Positions 38,296 to 47,737 are shown, counted from the stretch's first letter. The stretch is 64,000 nt of DNA from Betaproteobacteria bacterium (GCA_016720855.1 JADKJU010000002.1:1054001-1118000); one strand, 5' to 3'. Program-made: numbers and translations. Notes: generated by a model from the letters alone, not told the origin.

Positions 38296-40142
38296 GGGTA
38301 ACCTCGGTTGCGCCACCGCCGGACTCCTTCCAGATGGGAAAGGAGCCCACGGTAGCCCTGGTTACCCGCATCACCCCGGCCGGCATGGACCGGAACGCTG
38401 GCCCGGCATGCTCCGGAATGGTGGCCCGGCATGCTCCGGAACGCTGGCCCGGCATGGACCGGAATCCGCAAGCGGCACCGTCACCGTGAACGCGAACGCC
38501 GCGCCCGGCAACACACTTACGCGGGTGACGATCTACCTCGGCGGCAGTTACTTCTATTGGAACGTCGCCAGCCCCACGGCCTACCAGGTCTGGAACCTGC
38601 CGGCCCTGGCCCCGGGCGTCTACACGATCTTCGCCACCACGCAGGACAACCAGGGCCACATCACGACCACGCCGGCAGTGCGCTTCGTCGTGAATGGCTC
38701 GAGTGCCACCCCGCCCACGGGCGTGGCGATCACCTCACCGTTTCCCGGGGCGAGCTTCATTTCGCCCGAGACCGTTTCGATGACGGCCACCGCCTCGCCC
38801 GCCTCCGGCAAGACGATTTCGAGCGTGAGCTTCTACGCGGGGCGAACGTGGTGGCGGTGGCGAATGCCAGCCCGTACACGGCCCCGTGGACGAACACGCA
38901 GCCGGGGGCCTACTCGCTCATGGCGCTCGCAACCGACAGCGCGGGGGGCCTCACGCTCTCCGCTCCTGTCTCGGTGACGGTGAGTGCGCCGCAGCCGCCC
39001 GTGGTTGCCATCACCACGCCTGCGGACGGCGCCACCTTCACCTCGCCCGCCACGATTGCCCTCGCCGCCAATGCCACGGCCGCGGGGACGGCGACGATCG
39101 CGAAGGTGGAGTTCTTCAATGGCGCCACACTCGTGGGATCCGCGACGGGTGCACCCTTCACCTTCACCTGGACCAACGTGGCGGCGGGCACCTACGCGAT
39201 CACCGCCAAGGCGACCGACAGCCGGGCGGCGACGGCCACCTCCGCCCCGGTGAACTTGACCGTGGCCGCCGGTCCACCGCCCCCGCCGGCACTTGCCATT
39301 GCGGCCGCGCCGGGCCTGGACGGCTCGACGGTGAACGAGAAGACGATGCTGGTGAACGGCACCATCACCGCTCCTGCCAACTCCGGGGTGACGGTGAACG
39401 GGATGCTCGCGACCGTGGGCACGGCAGGGGAGTTTGCCCTGAACGAGGTGCCCTTGAGTGCCGGGGCCAATACGATCACGCTCACGGTGACCACGCAGGA
39501 CGGGAACACGGCGAGCCAGGTGATCACGGTTGCGAGCAGTGGCGCTGCCGCGCCCTTCTCGGTGAGCGTGGACGAGCCCGACGGGATTGCGCCGCACACG
39601 GTGACCTTCAGCGTGACGGGGGGATCGACCCCGGTCACCTCCATCGAGTTCGACGTGGACGGCAATGGGACGGTGGATCTCACCACAACCGGTATTCCGC
39701 CGGCGGGGGTGCAGGCGACTTACAGCACGGCCGGGACGGTGAGGCCGAGGATCACGTTCAAGGATGCCTCCGGCACTGTGATCTACACGACCACGAAGCA
39801 GGTGCACATCGTGGACCCGGCGGACAAGTACGACCTGGTGAAGGGCGCCTTCTCGGACATGGTGAACCGGCTCAAGGCGGGAACCAACGCCACGGCGCTC
39901 AATCTCTTCTTCGGACATGCCCGGTCTACCTACGAGGACGTGTTCACGAGGCTGGGCGCGGACCTTCCGACGGTAGCCAATCAACTCGGGACAGTGGAGA
40001 GCATCAACTTCTCGAAGAGCTCGGCCGAGGTGATCATGTCCCGAATGGTGAACGGCACAAAGCAGATATTCATGATCTACCTGATGCGCGGCGAGGACGG
40101 CATCTGGCGGATCGAATCGTTGTGAGGCGAACGGAGAGCGAC

Positions 40143-40784
40143 ATGGAAACGAGACAGGTGAAGACCTTCGTGGTGGCCGCGGCGATGATCGTGTGCGGAA
40201 TGTCGGGGAGCACGCTCGCAGCGGGGGGCAACCCACTTTCCTTCGGCAAGTCGGACTTCGAGATGACGGGGCGCGTGTACGACGATGCGACCAAGGAGCC
40301 GATCGAGGGGGCGTATGTGGTGGCGCTTTACTACGAGGGCATCGTCGGACCGGCTGCTTTGACAAAGCGGTGCAAGCGCGCCAAGGGAATGTACACCGGC
40401 AAGGACGGCACGTTTCATTTCCCGGTTGAGAAACTCGATGGCCTGAATCCTGGGATGGCCATGGCGATCAAGCCTGGCTACTTCAGCCTGTGGGCCGTGC
40501 TGGCGGAACCGGAGGCCTGGCGCAAGCAGACAAAGGAGGCCTACACGGGCCGCGACCTGCCGCTGAAGAAGCAGGATCCCCAGAAGCCATCGTGGCAGCA
40601 CGGTCATGGCGATGTCTATTGCACGGGAGCCGATTGGCGCGAAGACGTCGAGGCGGCGATCGAATTCATAACGATAAGGCTTGCTGAGGCAAAGCGCTTG
40701 GGCGCCGGAATTCAGGGAACTAGGGCGATAGAAAGCATGATTGAAGACCTACAGTCGCTTCCATCGAGAAAGAGGGGCAAGTGA
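40143..40784 (+). CDS. Small secreted carboxypeptidase-regulatory-like protein (unit 3)
   Basis: 213 aa with a signal peptide (MIVCGMSGSTLA|AGG). The core is FEMTGRVYDDATKEPIEGAY and MYTGKDGTFHFPVEKLDG, about 60-70% like the unit 1 protein by eye. Two Cys (KRCKRAKG, VYCTGADW) occupy the same places, supporting a conserved disulfide. GGAGAGCGAC precedes the ATG. It overlaps or abuts the next gene (stop 40784, enzyme ATG 40787 or GTG 40781). It belongs with the only unit whose enzyme gene is intact. Confidence 0.82.
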   Translation: METRQVKTFVVAAAMIVCGMSGSTLAAGGNPLSFGKSDFEMTGRVYDDATKEPIEGAYVVALYYEGIVGPAALTKRCKRAKGMYTGKDGTFHFPVEKLDGLNPGMAMAIKPGYFSLWAVLAEPEAWRKQTKEAYTGRDLPLKKQDPQKPSWQHGHGDVYCTGADWREDVEAAIEFITIRLAEAKRLGAGIQGTRAIESMIEDLQSLPSRKRGK

Positions 40785-40786
40785 AC

Positions 40787-43345
40787 ATGACGAAGCGGAT
40801 TGGTCGTCGTTTCTACTCTGGCGTGGCGAGATCATGGATGGCCGCATTTGCGTTGTCTTCACTCACAATTGCCAATGCGTTCGATTTGGCGACGCACGCA
40901 GCGATGACGTCCGAAGCAGCTGCCGCCTCGCAGATTACGCGAGATCCGAATGCAAGCACGATACTCAAACGTCTGGGCATTGTGGATCTTCCGTTCAGCT
41001 CGGGTCAGTTGGATAGGAGTCTCGGAAAGAACTACGTGTATCAAGGTAGTGTGCCATCCCCGGCGGCGGGAATAGCTATCGAGGCCAGAGTAATGGGCCG
41101 CATTCGAGATTCGCGAACGGGGCTACAAGTTGCCGACGACTTTTCCGCCTCGGGTTGGTTCATGCGCGGCGCGATTCGCGAAGACGACAACACACTCGAA
41201 ACCCCTGATGGCGACGATCCGGGCGGCGTGTTCGACCGCGTGTTCGGACACTTCTTCGATCCCGTCCTCAATCGCGGATTGACGGTACCGCTGCTCGGGA
41301 CTCAACCCAGAGCGGTTGAATGGGCGCTATCGGATGCGGCTCGCGTCCAACCGGTTATCGGCAGTGGCCGCGCCAACCAGTTCAAGATCGCCGATGCCCG
41401 CGAAGCGATGTGGCGTGCCCTTACGCTGAAAACCGGCTCATGGACGGACGCCGTTGTCCCGAGCGGCTGGGACACCCTTCCCGCGACGAAGGAGGCCATT
41501 CGCAAGGCCTACTGGGCTACGACGTTCCGGGCCCTGGGCGACGTCGTTCACCTGCTCCAGGACATGGCGCAGCCGCAGCACACGAGGAACGACGCTCACT
41601 CGGGGCGGCTTTGCGCGCCCGGCGTCGGTTGCTACGGCGGCCATGCGAGCTTTTTCGAGAACTATCTTGCTGCACGGACAATCTCTGAACCGACTTTCTC
41701 TCTTGAAGAGGGTCTGGGTGGCGTTGTTCTCTCAAGCCTGCAAGTCAACATCAGTTCGCCTCAGCTTGCCTATGCGAACTACCCCCCGCCGCGATTTACG
41801 AACTATGCCGACTATTTTTCGAAGGGAACCAATGCGGAAGGACAGGGGCTCGCGAATTACAGCAATCGTGGCTTCTATTCATTTGGCACGAACGTCAATA
41901 GCGCCGCGGCCGCTCAATATCCCGATCCTAGCCCGACAGGCAGCGGCCTGGGCTTCAGGACGGTGACGAGCGGCTTGACGGACCGGCTTGGCAAGGCGGT
42001 GACCGGGAGCGTGACGTTTCGCACCGGTGCTGTTCAGGACAAGGTGATCAATGCCACGGCGATCGATGTCAAGCTCGCGACCACCGGGATGTTCGACCAG
42101 TTTCTGATCGAACGAAATGCGGGTCCGAGCCAGTACACGCTCAACTATGTCAACTACAACGAGCATGCGGACCTGCTGGTACCCAGGGCTGTCGGCTACT
42201 CGGCCGGCCTTGTCGACTACTTCTTTCGTGGGCAGATGTACGTCGCCCCACCTGTCGAGGGCGTCTATGCCGTGATCGATCACGGAAGCGCTGCCTCGAA
42301 CTGCGAGAACACCTGCGGCTTCGCGAAGGTCAACCTGAAGGTGGCGAACGCCACTCCTCCGATCTTTCCGCCGGCTCCTCAGGGCCCGGTAGAACCGGTC
42401 GCACAGACGCTGGGTGCCGGCATGCTCGTTGCCGTCGCGAAATTCCGACGGAACACCTGCTACACGACCAACCTCTCGGGCGAGTACGACAGCGCCACCG
42501 GCGAGACGGTCGTCCAGTACTACAACCGCTGTGTCGCCTCGCAACCGGAGGAGATCGTGGTGTCGGAGTCCCAGAACGTACTGAACCTTCCGGCCTGCGA
42601 CCGCACTGTGTTGGGAGATTGCCCGGGCAAGGCGGTTGCGAAGGCGTTCAATTTCCCGACGCCGATCCCGATCAACGCGGCATCAATCGCGCTACAAGTC
42701 GTGTTCCGCGGGTCGTTGGGGTCGGAGGCCGATGCGGTCGTCGTCGAGACGGTGGACGTGTCGGAGCCGACCTACTTCACCTACATGAACGCGACGGACT
42801 ACATCAAGATCGAGATGGGCCTCTACACTCGTAGCCATGTGATCGGGGATCCTTCGCTGCTTTCGAAAGTGGAGCAAGCGATGCCCGGTTGCATCGTCAA
42901 CGGCCAACTCAAGGACACGTGCCTTCAGCCCTTCCCCATTTCTTTCCCCCTCAGGTGGGGCAATCCGGGCACCACCGTGGTCAATGCGCTGCTCGACCTC
43001 GCGCAGCCCGGCACCTTCAGCCGCTTCGCGATGCTGCTGGATCCCCACCAGTATGCCGCCATTGACCAGAGCGGCACGCCCTGCGAGCCCAAGTTGCCCG
43101 TCAACGTCCTCTGGCGGCTAACGCAGGAGCGGCTCATCAACATACCGGGCCAAAATGCGCAGGAGTTCCTTGTCACCGACTCACTAAGCGTTCGGGGGGT
43201 CAAGAGCGATGGAATGGTGGTTTGTCACAACCAGGGAGACGGATTGAGCCAGTCGCTCCCCACGCCGGTACTTTCGACGATGCCGGCCTTGGTCGGAAAC
43301 AACGCGAATCCGGTGCCCATTCAGCAATTCGCGGTCGGGCCTTGA
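40787..43345 (+). CDS. Large secreted zinc-dependent phospholipase C / S1-P1 nuclease-like protein, intact (unit 3)
   Basis: 852 aa from ATG 40787 (AGAGGGG upstream; GTG 40781 is possible). The signal peptide ends IANA|FDLATH. Candidate zinc ligands are the mature N-terminus (Phe32), His37, Asp143, His155 (GHFFDP), His255, Asp259 and His265 (HLLQDMAQPQH), and His286 with Glu291 (GGHASFFENYL). The Asp-12-His spacing and H-x3-D-x5-H equal those of α-toxin-type phospholipase C; the N-terminal residue plus His6 resembles S1/P1 nuclease. After about residue 300 comes a family-specific region with NYADYFSKG, LVPRAVGYSAGLVDYFFRGQ and β-rich sequence with Cys pairs. Substrate unknown. This is the only uninterrupted copy in the window. 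Confidence 0.75.
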   Translation: MTKRIGRRFYSGVARSWMAAFALSSLTIANAFDLATHAAMTSEAAAASQITRDPNASTILKRLGIVDLPFSSGQLDRSLGKNYVYQGSVPSPAAGIAIEARVMGRIRDSRTGLQVADDFSASGWFMRGAIREDDNTLETPDGDDPGGVFDRVFGHFFDPVLNRGLTVPLLGTQPRAVEWALSDAARVQPVIGSGRANQFKIADAREAMWRALTLKTGSWTDAVVPSGWDTLPATKEAIRKAYWATTFRALGDVVHLLQDMAQPQHTRNDAHSGRLCAPGVGCYGGHASFFENYLAARTISEPTFSLEEGLGGVVLSSLQVNISSPQLAYANYPPPRFTNYADYFSKGTNAEGQGLANYSNRGFYSFGTNVNSAAAAQYPDPSPTGSGLGFRTVTSGLTDRLGKAVTGSVTFRTGAVQDKVINATAIDVKLATTGMFDQFLIERNAGPSQYTLNYVNYNEHADLLVPRAVGYSAGLVDYFFRGQMYVAPPVEGVYAVIDHGSAASNCENTCGFAKVNLKVANATPPIFPPAPQGPVEPVAQTLGAGMLVAVAKFRRNTCYTTNLSGEYDSATGETVVQYYNRCVASQPEEIVVSESQNVLNLPACDRTVLGDCPGKAVAKAFNFPTPIPINAASIALQVVFRGSLGSEADAVVVETVDVSEPTYFTYMNATDYIKIEMGLYTRSHVIGDPSLLSKVEQAMPGCIVNGQLKDTCLQPFPISFPLRWGNPGTTVVNALLDLAQPGTFSRFAMLLDPHQYAAIDQSGTPCEPKLPVNVLWRLTQERLINIPGQNAQEFLVTDSLSVRGVKSDGMVVCHNQGDGLSQSLPTPVLSTMPALVGNNANPVPIQQFAVGP

Positions 43346-43379
43346 GGGGAGGGTGCCGAACCGCGCGGCCACGATAGCG

Positions 43380-44901
43380 GCACCGTGAGCGCCGGAACCG
43401 CCCAGCTCGCCACCACGCAGGACAACCAGGGCCATACCACGACGCTCGCCTCGGCGCGCTTCGTGGTGAACGCCTCGGGTTCCACGCCGCCCACGGGTGT
43501 GGCGATCACCGCACCGCTCGTCGGGGCGAGCTTCATCTCGCCGGAGACGATCTCGATGACGGCCACGGCCACCCCCGCCTCCGGCAAGACGATTTCGAGC
43601 GTGAGCTTCTACGCGGGGGCGAACGTGGTGGCGGTGGCGAATGCCAGCCCGTACACGGCCCCGTGGACGAACACGCAGCCGGGGGCCTACTCGCTCATGG
43701 CGCTCGCAACCGACAGCGCGGGGGGCCTCACGCTCTCCGCTCCTGTCTCGGTGACGGTGAGTGCGCCGCAGCCGCCCGTGGTTTCGATCACCACGCCTGC
43801 GGACGGCGCCACCTTCACCTCGCCCGCCACCATCGCGCTCGCCGCCACCGCCACGGCCGCGGGGACGGCGACGATCGCGAAGGTGGAGTTCTTCGATGGT
43901 GCGACACTCGTGGGATCCGCGAATGCCGCACCCTTCGCCTTCACCTGGACCAACGTGGCGGCCGGCACCTACGCGATCACCGCCAAGGCGACGGACAGCC
44001 GAGCGGCCACGGCCACCTCCGCCCCGGTGAGCTTGACGGTGGCCGCCGGTCCCCCGCCTCCGCCGGCACTTGCCATCGCGGCCGCGCCGGGCCTGGACGG
44101 CTCGACGGTGAACGAGAAGACGATGCTGGTGAACGGCACCATCACCGCTCCTGCCAACTCCGGGGTGACGGTGAACGGGATGCTCGCGACCGTGGGCACG
44201 GGGGGGGAGTTTGCCCTGAACGAGGTGCCCTTGAGTGCCGGGGCCAATACGATCACGCTCACGGTGACCACGCAGGACGGGAACACGGCGAGCCAGGTGA
44301 TCACGGTTGCGAGCAGTGGCGCTGCCGCGCCTTCTCGGTGAGCGTGGACGAGCCCGACGGGATTGCGCCGCACACGGTGACCTTCAGCGTGACGGGGGGA
44401 TCGACCCCGGTCACCTCCATCGAGTTCGACGTGGACGGCAATGGGACGGTGGATCTCACCACAACCGGTATTCCGCCGGCGGGGGTGCAGGCGACTTACA
44501 GCACGGCCGGGACGGTGAGGCCGAGGATCACGTTCAAGGATGCCTCCGGCACTGTGATCTACACGACCACGAAGCAGACGCACATCGTGGACCCGGCGGA
44601 CAAGTACGACCTGGTGAAGGGCGCCTTCTCGGACATGGTGAACCGGCTCAAGGCCGGAACCAACGCCACGGCGCTCAATCTCTTCTTCGGGCACGCCAAG
44701 GCGACCTACCAGGATGTCTTCGATAAGCTCGGCACTGACTTGCCGTCGATCGCCAACCAACTGGGAAGCGTCAAGAGTATTTCGTTCTCCCATTCCCGGG
44801 CAGAGTTGATCCTCTCCCGCGACGCGCATGGAAGCACCTCCGTGTTCCCGGTCTACCTGATGCGCGGGGAAGACGGGATCTGGAGAATCGAGTCGATGTA
44901 A
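43380..44901 (+). pseudogene. Headless Ig/NTF2-like cassette, one-base frameshift (unit 4)
   Basis: Begins SGTVSAGTAQLATTQDNQGH, compressed by an internal deletion relative to unit 1, then two Ig domains and the later domains to DGIWRIESM. One C is missing at 44329-44331 (GCGCCTTC against GCGCCCTTC), so the frame changes at AAAP|FSVSVDEP. The first frame is the same as that of the upstream enzyme gene, separated only by its TGA and about 12 codons. The C-terminal domain is nearly identical to unit 1. No start or signal peptide. Confidence 0.8.
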
Positions 44902-45471
44902 TTCGGCTCGCGCGCGAGCCATCAAAAGGGAATCAGATCATGAAGCTGCACAGAGTCTTGTCCTGCCTGGCCGTCCTGCTGGCCGCCTCAATTGCCCTTG
45001 CCGGCGATGCGAGAGCCAGCGGGGGATCACCGCTTTCCTTCGGCAAACCCGATTTCGAACTCACCGGAACGGTATATGACACCACGACGAAGCAGCCGAT
45101 CGAGGGCGCCTACGTGGTCGCGCTGTACTACAAGAGCATCGTCGGACCGGCGGCCATGGCCATCTGGTGCGTGAAGACGCGTGGGATGTACACGGGAAAG
45201 GACGGGACATTCCACTTCCCGGTGGAGAAGCTGGACGGCGACAGCCCGCTTTCCGTGAACGCGATCAAGCCTGGTTACTACAGTGACAGGCCCGTAGTGC
45301 CCTCGCCGGAGGTGAGAAAGAAGCAGGGGCGCGAGGCCTACACGGGGCGCGATCTTCCCTTGATTCTGCAAAACCCCGCCAAGCCGGAATTTCGCTTCGG
45401 ATCGGGGGACGTGTTCTGCAATCACGCCGAGACGAAGCAGGATGCGGCGGCGGGGGTCGAGTTCCTCAAGA
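43577..45471 (+). repeat. 1.9-kb direct repeat, copy in unit 4
   Basis: Counterpart of 24005-25900, near-identical. Differences are scattered, for example GTGGAGTTCTTCGATGG for GTGGAGTACTTCAATGG and one deleted C. Homology ends where the small secreted genes diverge after TTCCTCAAGAT. Confidence 0.9.
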
Positions 45472-45608
45472 TAGAGCTGGCGGAGTTCATTCAACTGGGG
45501 GCGGATGAAAAGACCATTCAGGTGACCAGGAGAATGATTCAAAGGCTCGAGTCGCGTCCAGAAGTCGCTCCCGCAAAGCCTGCGCCGACAGTGGAAACAA
45601 TCAAGTAA
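44940..45608 (+). CDS. Small secreted transthyretin/carboxypeptidase-regulatory-like protein (unit 4)
   Basis: 222 aa, almost identical to the unit 1 protein over the first 180 residues (signal peptide, TGTVYDTTTKQPIEGAY, TGKDGTFHFPVEKLDG). It then diverges in the tail (AEFIQLGADEKTIQVTRRM). One Cys is kept in each of the two positions (WCVKTRG, FCNHAET). The abrupt change from identity to divergence within one gene marks the edge of a gene-conversion or duplication tract. It is followed 66 bp later by the truncated unit 4 enzyme gene. Confidence 0.8.
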   Translation: MKLHRVLSCLAVLLAASIALAGDARASGGSPLSFGKPDFELTGTVYDTTTKQPIEGAYVVALYYKSIVGPAAMAIWCVKTRGMYTGKDGTFHFPVEKLDGDSPLSVNAIKPGYYSDRPVVPSPEVRKKQGREAYTGRDLPLILQNPAKPEFRFGSGDVFCNHAETKQDAAAGVEFLKIELAEFIQLGADEKTIQVTRRMIQRLESRPEVAPAKPAPTVETIK

Positions 45609-45674
45609 GTGTCATGCGCTCCACCGAACAGCTTTCCCAGTGACGTTTCTCCGTGACTCGATGAGACCGAAGAC

Positions 45675-46801
45675 ATGAAAATACTCGTGCTGATAGGATC
45701 TTGCATTGCATTATTTACGGCGGGTGGGGGCGCATGGGGGTTCGATCAACGCACGCACGCTGCGATGACGTCAGAGGCGATTGCGAGTTCGCGTTTCACG
45801 CGCGATCCCAATGCGAGCACTTTGCTGATGCGACTCGGGCTATTCGACTTTACGCAGAACTTTACGGGTCGCTATCCCGGCCTTGGAACTCGATACATCG
45901 ACTTGGGCGCCGACGTTCGGGCACGCAACAGCCTCTCAATCGAAGCTGAAATGATTGAACAACTGTCGAGGAAAGCCATTACTGAACTCACCATTCCCGA
46001 CCAGTTTACGATCACGGGCTGGTTCATGCGCGGGGCGATTCGTGAGGACGACAACACTTTGGAGGCGCCCGCGCCGATAGGGGACGAGCCCGATGGTGTC
46101 TTCGATCGGGTCTTCGGCCACTTCTTCGATCCCCGGAACAATCGCGGGCTGACCTTCGTCGGCGTGAACATCGGGTCGAGAGCCCCGGACTGGGCGCTTC
46201 AGTCCGACGCCACGGTGCTGAGCACCTCTGGCGTCCGGAAGAATCATTTCAAGATCTCCGATGCACGCGAGGCCATGTGGCGCGCGCTCACGCTTCGCGA
46301 CGGAAGTGGAGCGCCGGTGACCGCCGTGGAAAGCATCACGCAACCGGCCGATCTCAGAAAGGCCTATTGGGCGACCACGTTCAGGGCGCTGGGCGATGCG
46401 GTGCACCTGATCCAAGACATGGCGCAGCCCCAACACACGCGAAATGACATCCACTCCGGAAGAGGTTGTGTTCCGAGCGTGGGCTGCCTTGTCGGGCACG
46501 ATAGCTTTTTCGAGAGATATCTTCGGCAGCGGACGCTAAGAAGCGACCAGTTCCAGCTGGAAGAGGGCTTCGTAAAACCATTGCCCGTCGGAAGCGTTCC
46601 CAAGATCAAGAAGGCGCAACTCAAATATGACGGCTACACCAAGCCGTCCTTTGCAAGTTACGCCGATTACTTTGGTACCTCGATAGGCGATGACAACGCT
46701 GCCGGCAAGGGACTGGCGAACTACAGCAATCGGGGTTTCTACAGTTTCGGCACCAACATCGGAAGCGCCGCGGCGATACTTTCCTATCCTTCCCCGAGTC
46801 C
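45675..46801 (+). pseudogene. Zinc-PLC/S1-nuclease-like protein, 3'-truncated (unit 4)
   Basis: About 376 codons of homology, from the signal peptide (TAGGGAWG|FDQRTH) through GHFFDP with Asp twelve residues before the His, HLIQDMAQPQH and GHDSFFERYL, to NIGSAAAILSYPSPSP. The homology then stops at about 46801. The frame runs on to 47039 through antisense sequence of the CPBP gene. All candidate metal ligands are retained but the C-terminal 480 residues are lost. If expressed it would be a catalytic-domain-only protein with a foreign tail. No IS end is visible at the break. Confidence 0.8.
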
Positions 46802-46819
46802 CATGTTGTTCAAGCCAGC

Positions 46820-47698
46820 TCAACTGCCGCGATTTGGACGCGGTATGAATCGGCCTCGAACGTGCGCGCGGTGCAGCAATAGTGCGCTCGCTAGTGACCA
46901 CACCAGCAGCGCCGAAGCTGAGGCCTCCACCCCGTACGCTCCACCGCTCAGCCACGCGGGGCCGCTCATCGCGCCGTGCAGCCAGCCCTCGGCGGCATGG
47001 CCTGAAACTGGCACCGAGAACACGGCCGAGAACAGGTAGTTCCAGGCGAAGTGCATGCCGATGGGCAGCCACAGGCGCTGGCTGAGTTGATAGGCAGCCG
47101 TGAAGGCGAGTGAAGCCGCTGCTGTCACCAGCACGCCCATCACGCTGATATCGCCTGGCAGGTGGGCGACCACGAAAACCAGGGTCGAGAGCATCAGCGC
47201 ACGCCAGCTGCCCCAGGCATGCTCGGCAATGCGGAAGATTACGCCGCGGATCAACAATTCCTCGAACACCGAGACCAGAAGCATCTCGGGGATCTGCTTG
47301 AGGAGCGGGAAGGCGTCGCCGTAGCCCTCGATGCGGTATACACCGAGCCCACCCAGTGGCGCAAGGGTGAGCAGCCCCAGCACCACGCCGAGCCCGGCAC
47401 CGCGCGTCCATTCGGCCAGCGCGCCCGAGCCGCCAAGTTCGTTGACTTCACGCCGCTCGACCCGGTTCGCATAGGCCCAGTAGCCCATCGCACAAGCGAG
47501 CGCCGCCACCAAGTTCGGCCAACCGACGAGCCTGTCCTTGGGCAGCAAGGCTTCCAACAGAGCGAAGCTCAGCGCCAGCGCCAGAAACATTGCCAGCGAT
47601 GCGGCGAGCATCCGCGCGAGCGGATGGCGGAGTGCCCGACGCCAGCGCGGGCTGGACCCGGACTTAGGTGACGGGTAGGTTTGGGGAGTGGGCGTCAT
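46820..47698 (-). CDS. CPBP-family intramembrane metalloprotease
   Basis: 292 aa with about eight hydrophobic segments. The CPBP (Rce1/Abi-like) motifs are present: EELLIRGVIFR (the EExxxR glutamates, residues about 168-178), FVVAHLP (His in motif 2) and IGMHFAWNYLFS (motif 3). Such proteins are membrane proteases, often linked to bacteriocin immunity or CAAX-like processing. The stop lies 19 bases from the break that truncates the unit 4 enzyme. It looks complete, whereas its surroundings are fragments. Confidence 0.85.
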   Translation of the reverse strand: MTPTPQTYPSPKSGSSPRWRRALRHPLARMLAASLAMFLALALSFALLEALLPKDRLVGWPNLVAALACAMGYWAYANRVERREVNELGGSGALAEWTRGAGLGVVLGLLTLAPLGGLGVYRIEGYGDAFPLLKQIPEMLLVSVFEELLIRGVIFRIAEHAWGSWRALMLSTLVFVVAHLPGDISVMGVLVTAAASLAFTAAYQLSQRLWLPIGMHFAWNYLFSAVFSVPVSGHAAEGWLHGAMSGPAWLSGGAYGVEASASALLVWSLASALLLHRAHVRGRFIPRPNRGS

Positions 47699-47737
47699 GT
47701 CGGAGGACGTTGTGCCTGGAAACGCTGAGGGTCCACC

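Larger units (their letters stand above)
35891..38470 (-). mobile_element. IS21-like element, 2580 bp, target duplication AGCGG
   Basis: Ends are TGCGGATTCCGGT (35891-35903) and its inverse (38458-38470). Further GCGTTCCGG-like boxes are repeated inward at both ends, as expected for IS21 transposase-binding sites. AGCGG flanks it (35886-35890, 38471-38475), and the joined site equals the undisrupted sequence at 23670-23690. It carries istA (frameshifted) and istB (intact) on the minus strand. Confidence 0.95.
35535..40125 (+). pseudogene. Headless Ig/SBBP/NTF2-like cassette, IS-interrupted (unit 3)
   Basis: Parts 35535-35890 and 38476-40125. It starts within an SBBP repeat (RGLAVAVNPAGSAWIAG), lacks about 420 bp relative to unit 1, then enters the Big_3-type Ig (NAPTGTVTFRDG). 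It is cut by the IS21-like element in WTSG|TVTVNANAAPG and continues to DGIWRIESL. One G is missing at about 38841 (GCGGGGCG against GCGGGGGCG in the other copies). The C-terminal domain differs from unit 1 in its last 75 residues (ARSTYEDVFTRLGADLPTVANQ). No start or signal peptide, so probably not expressed alone. Confidence 0.85.
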
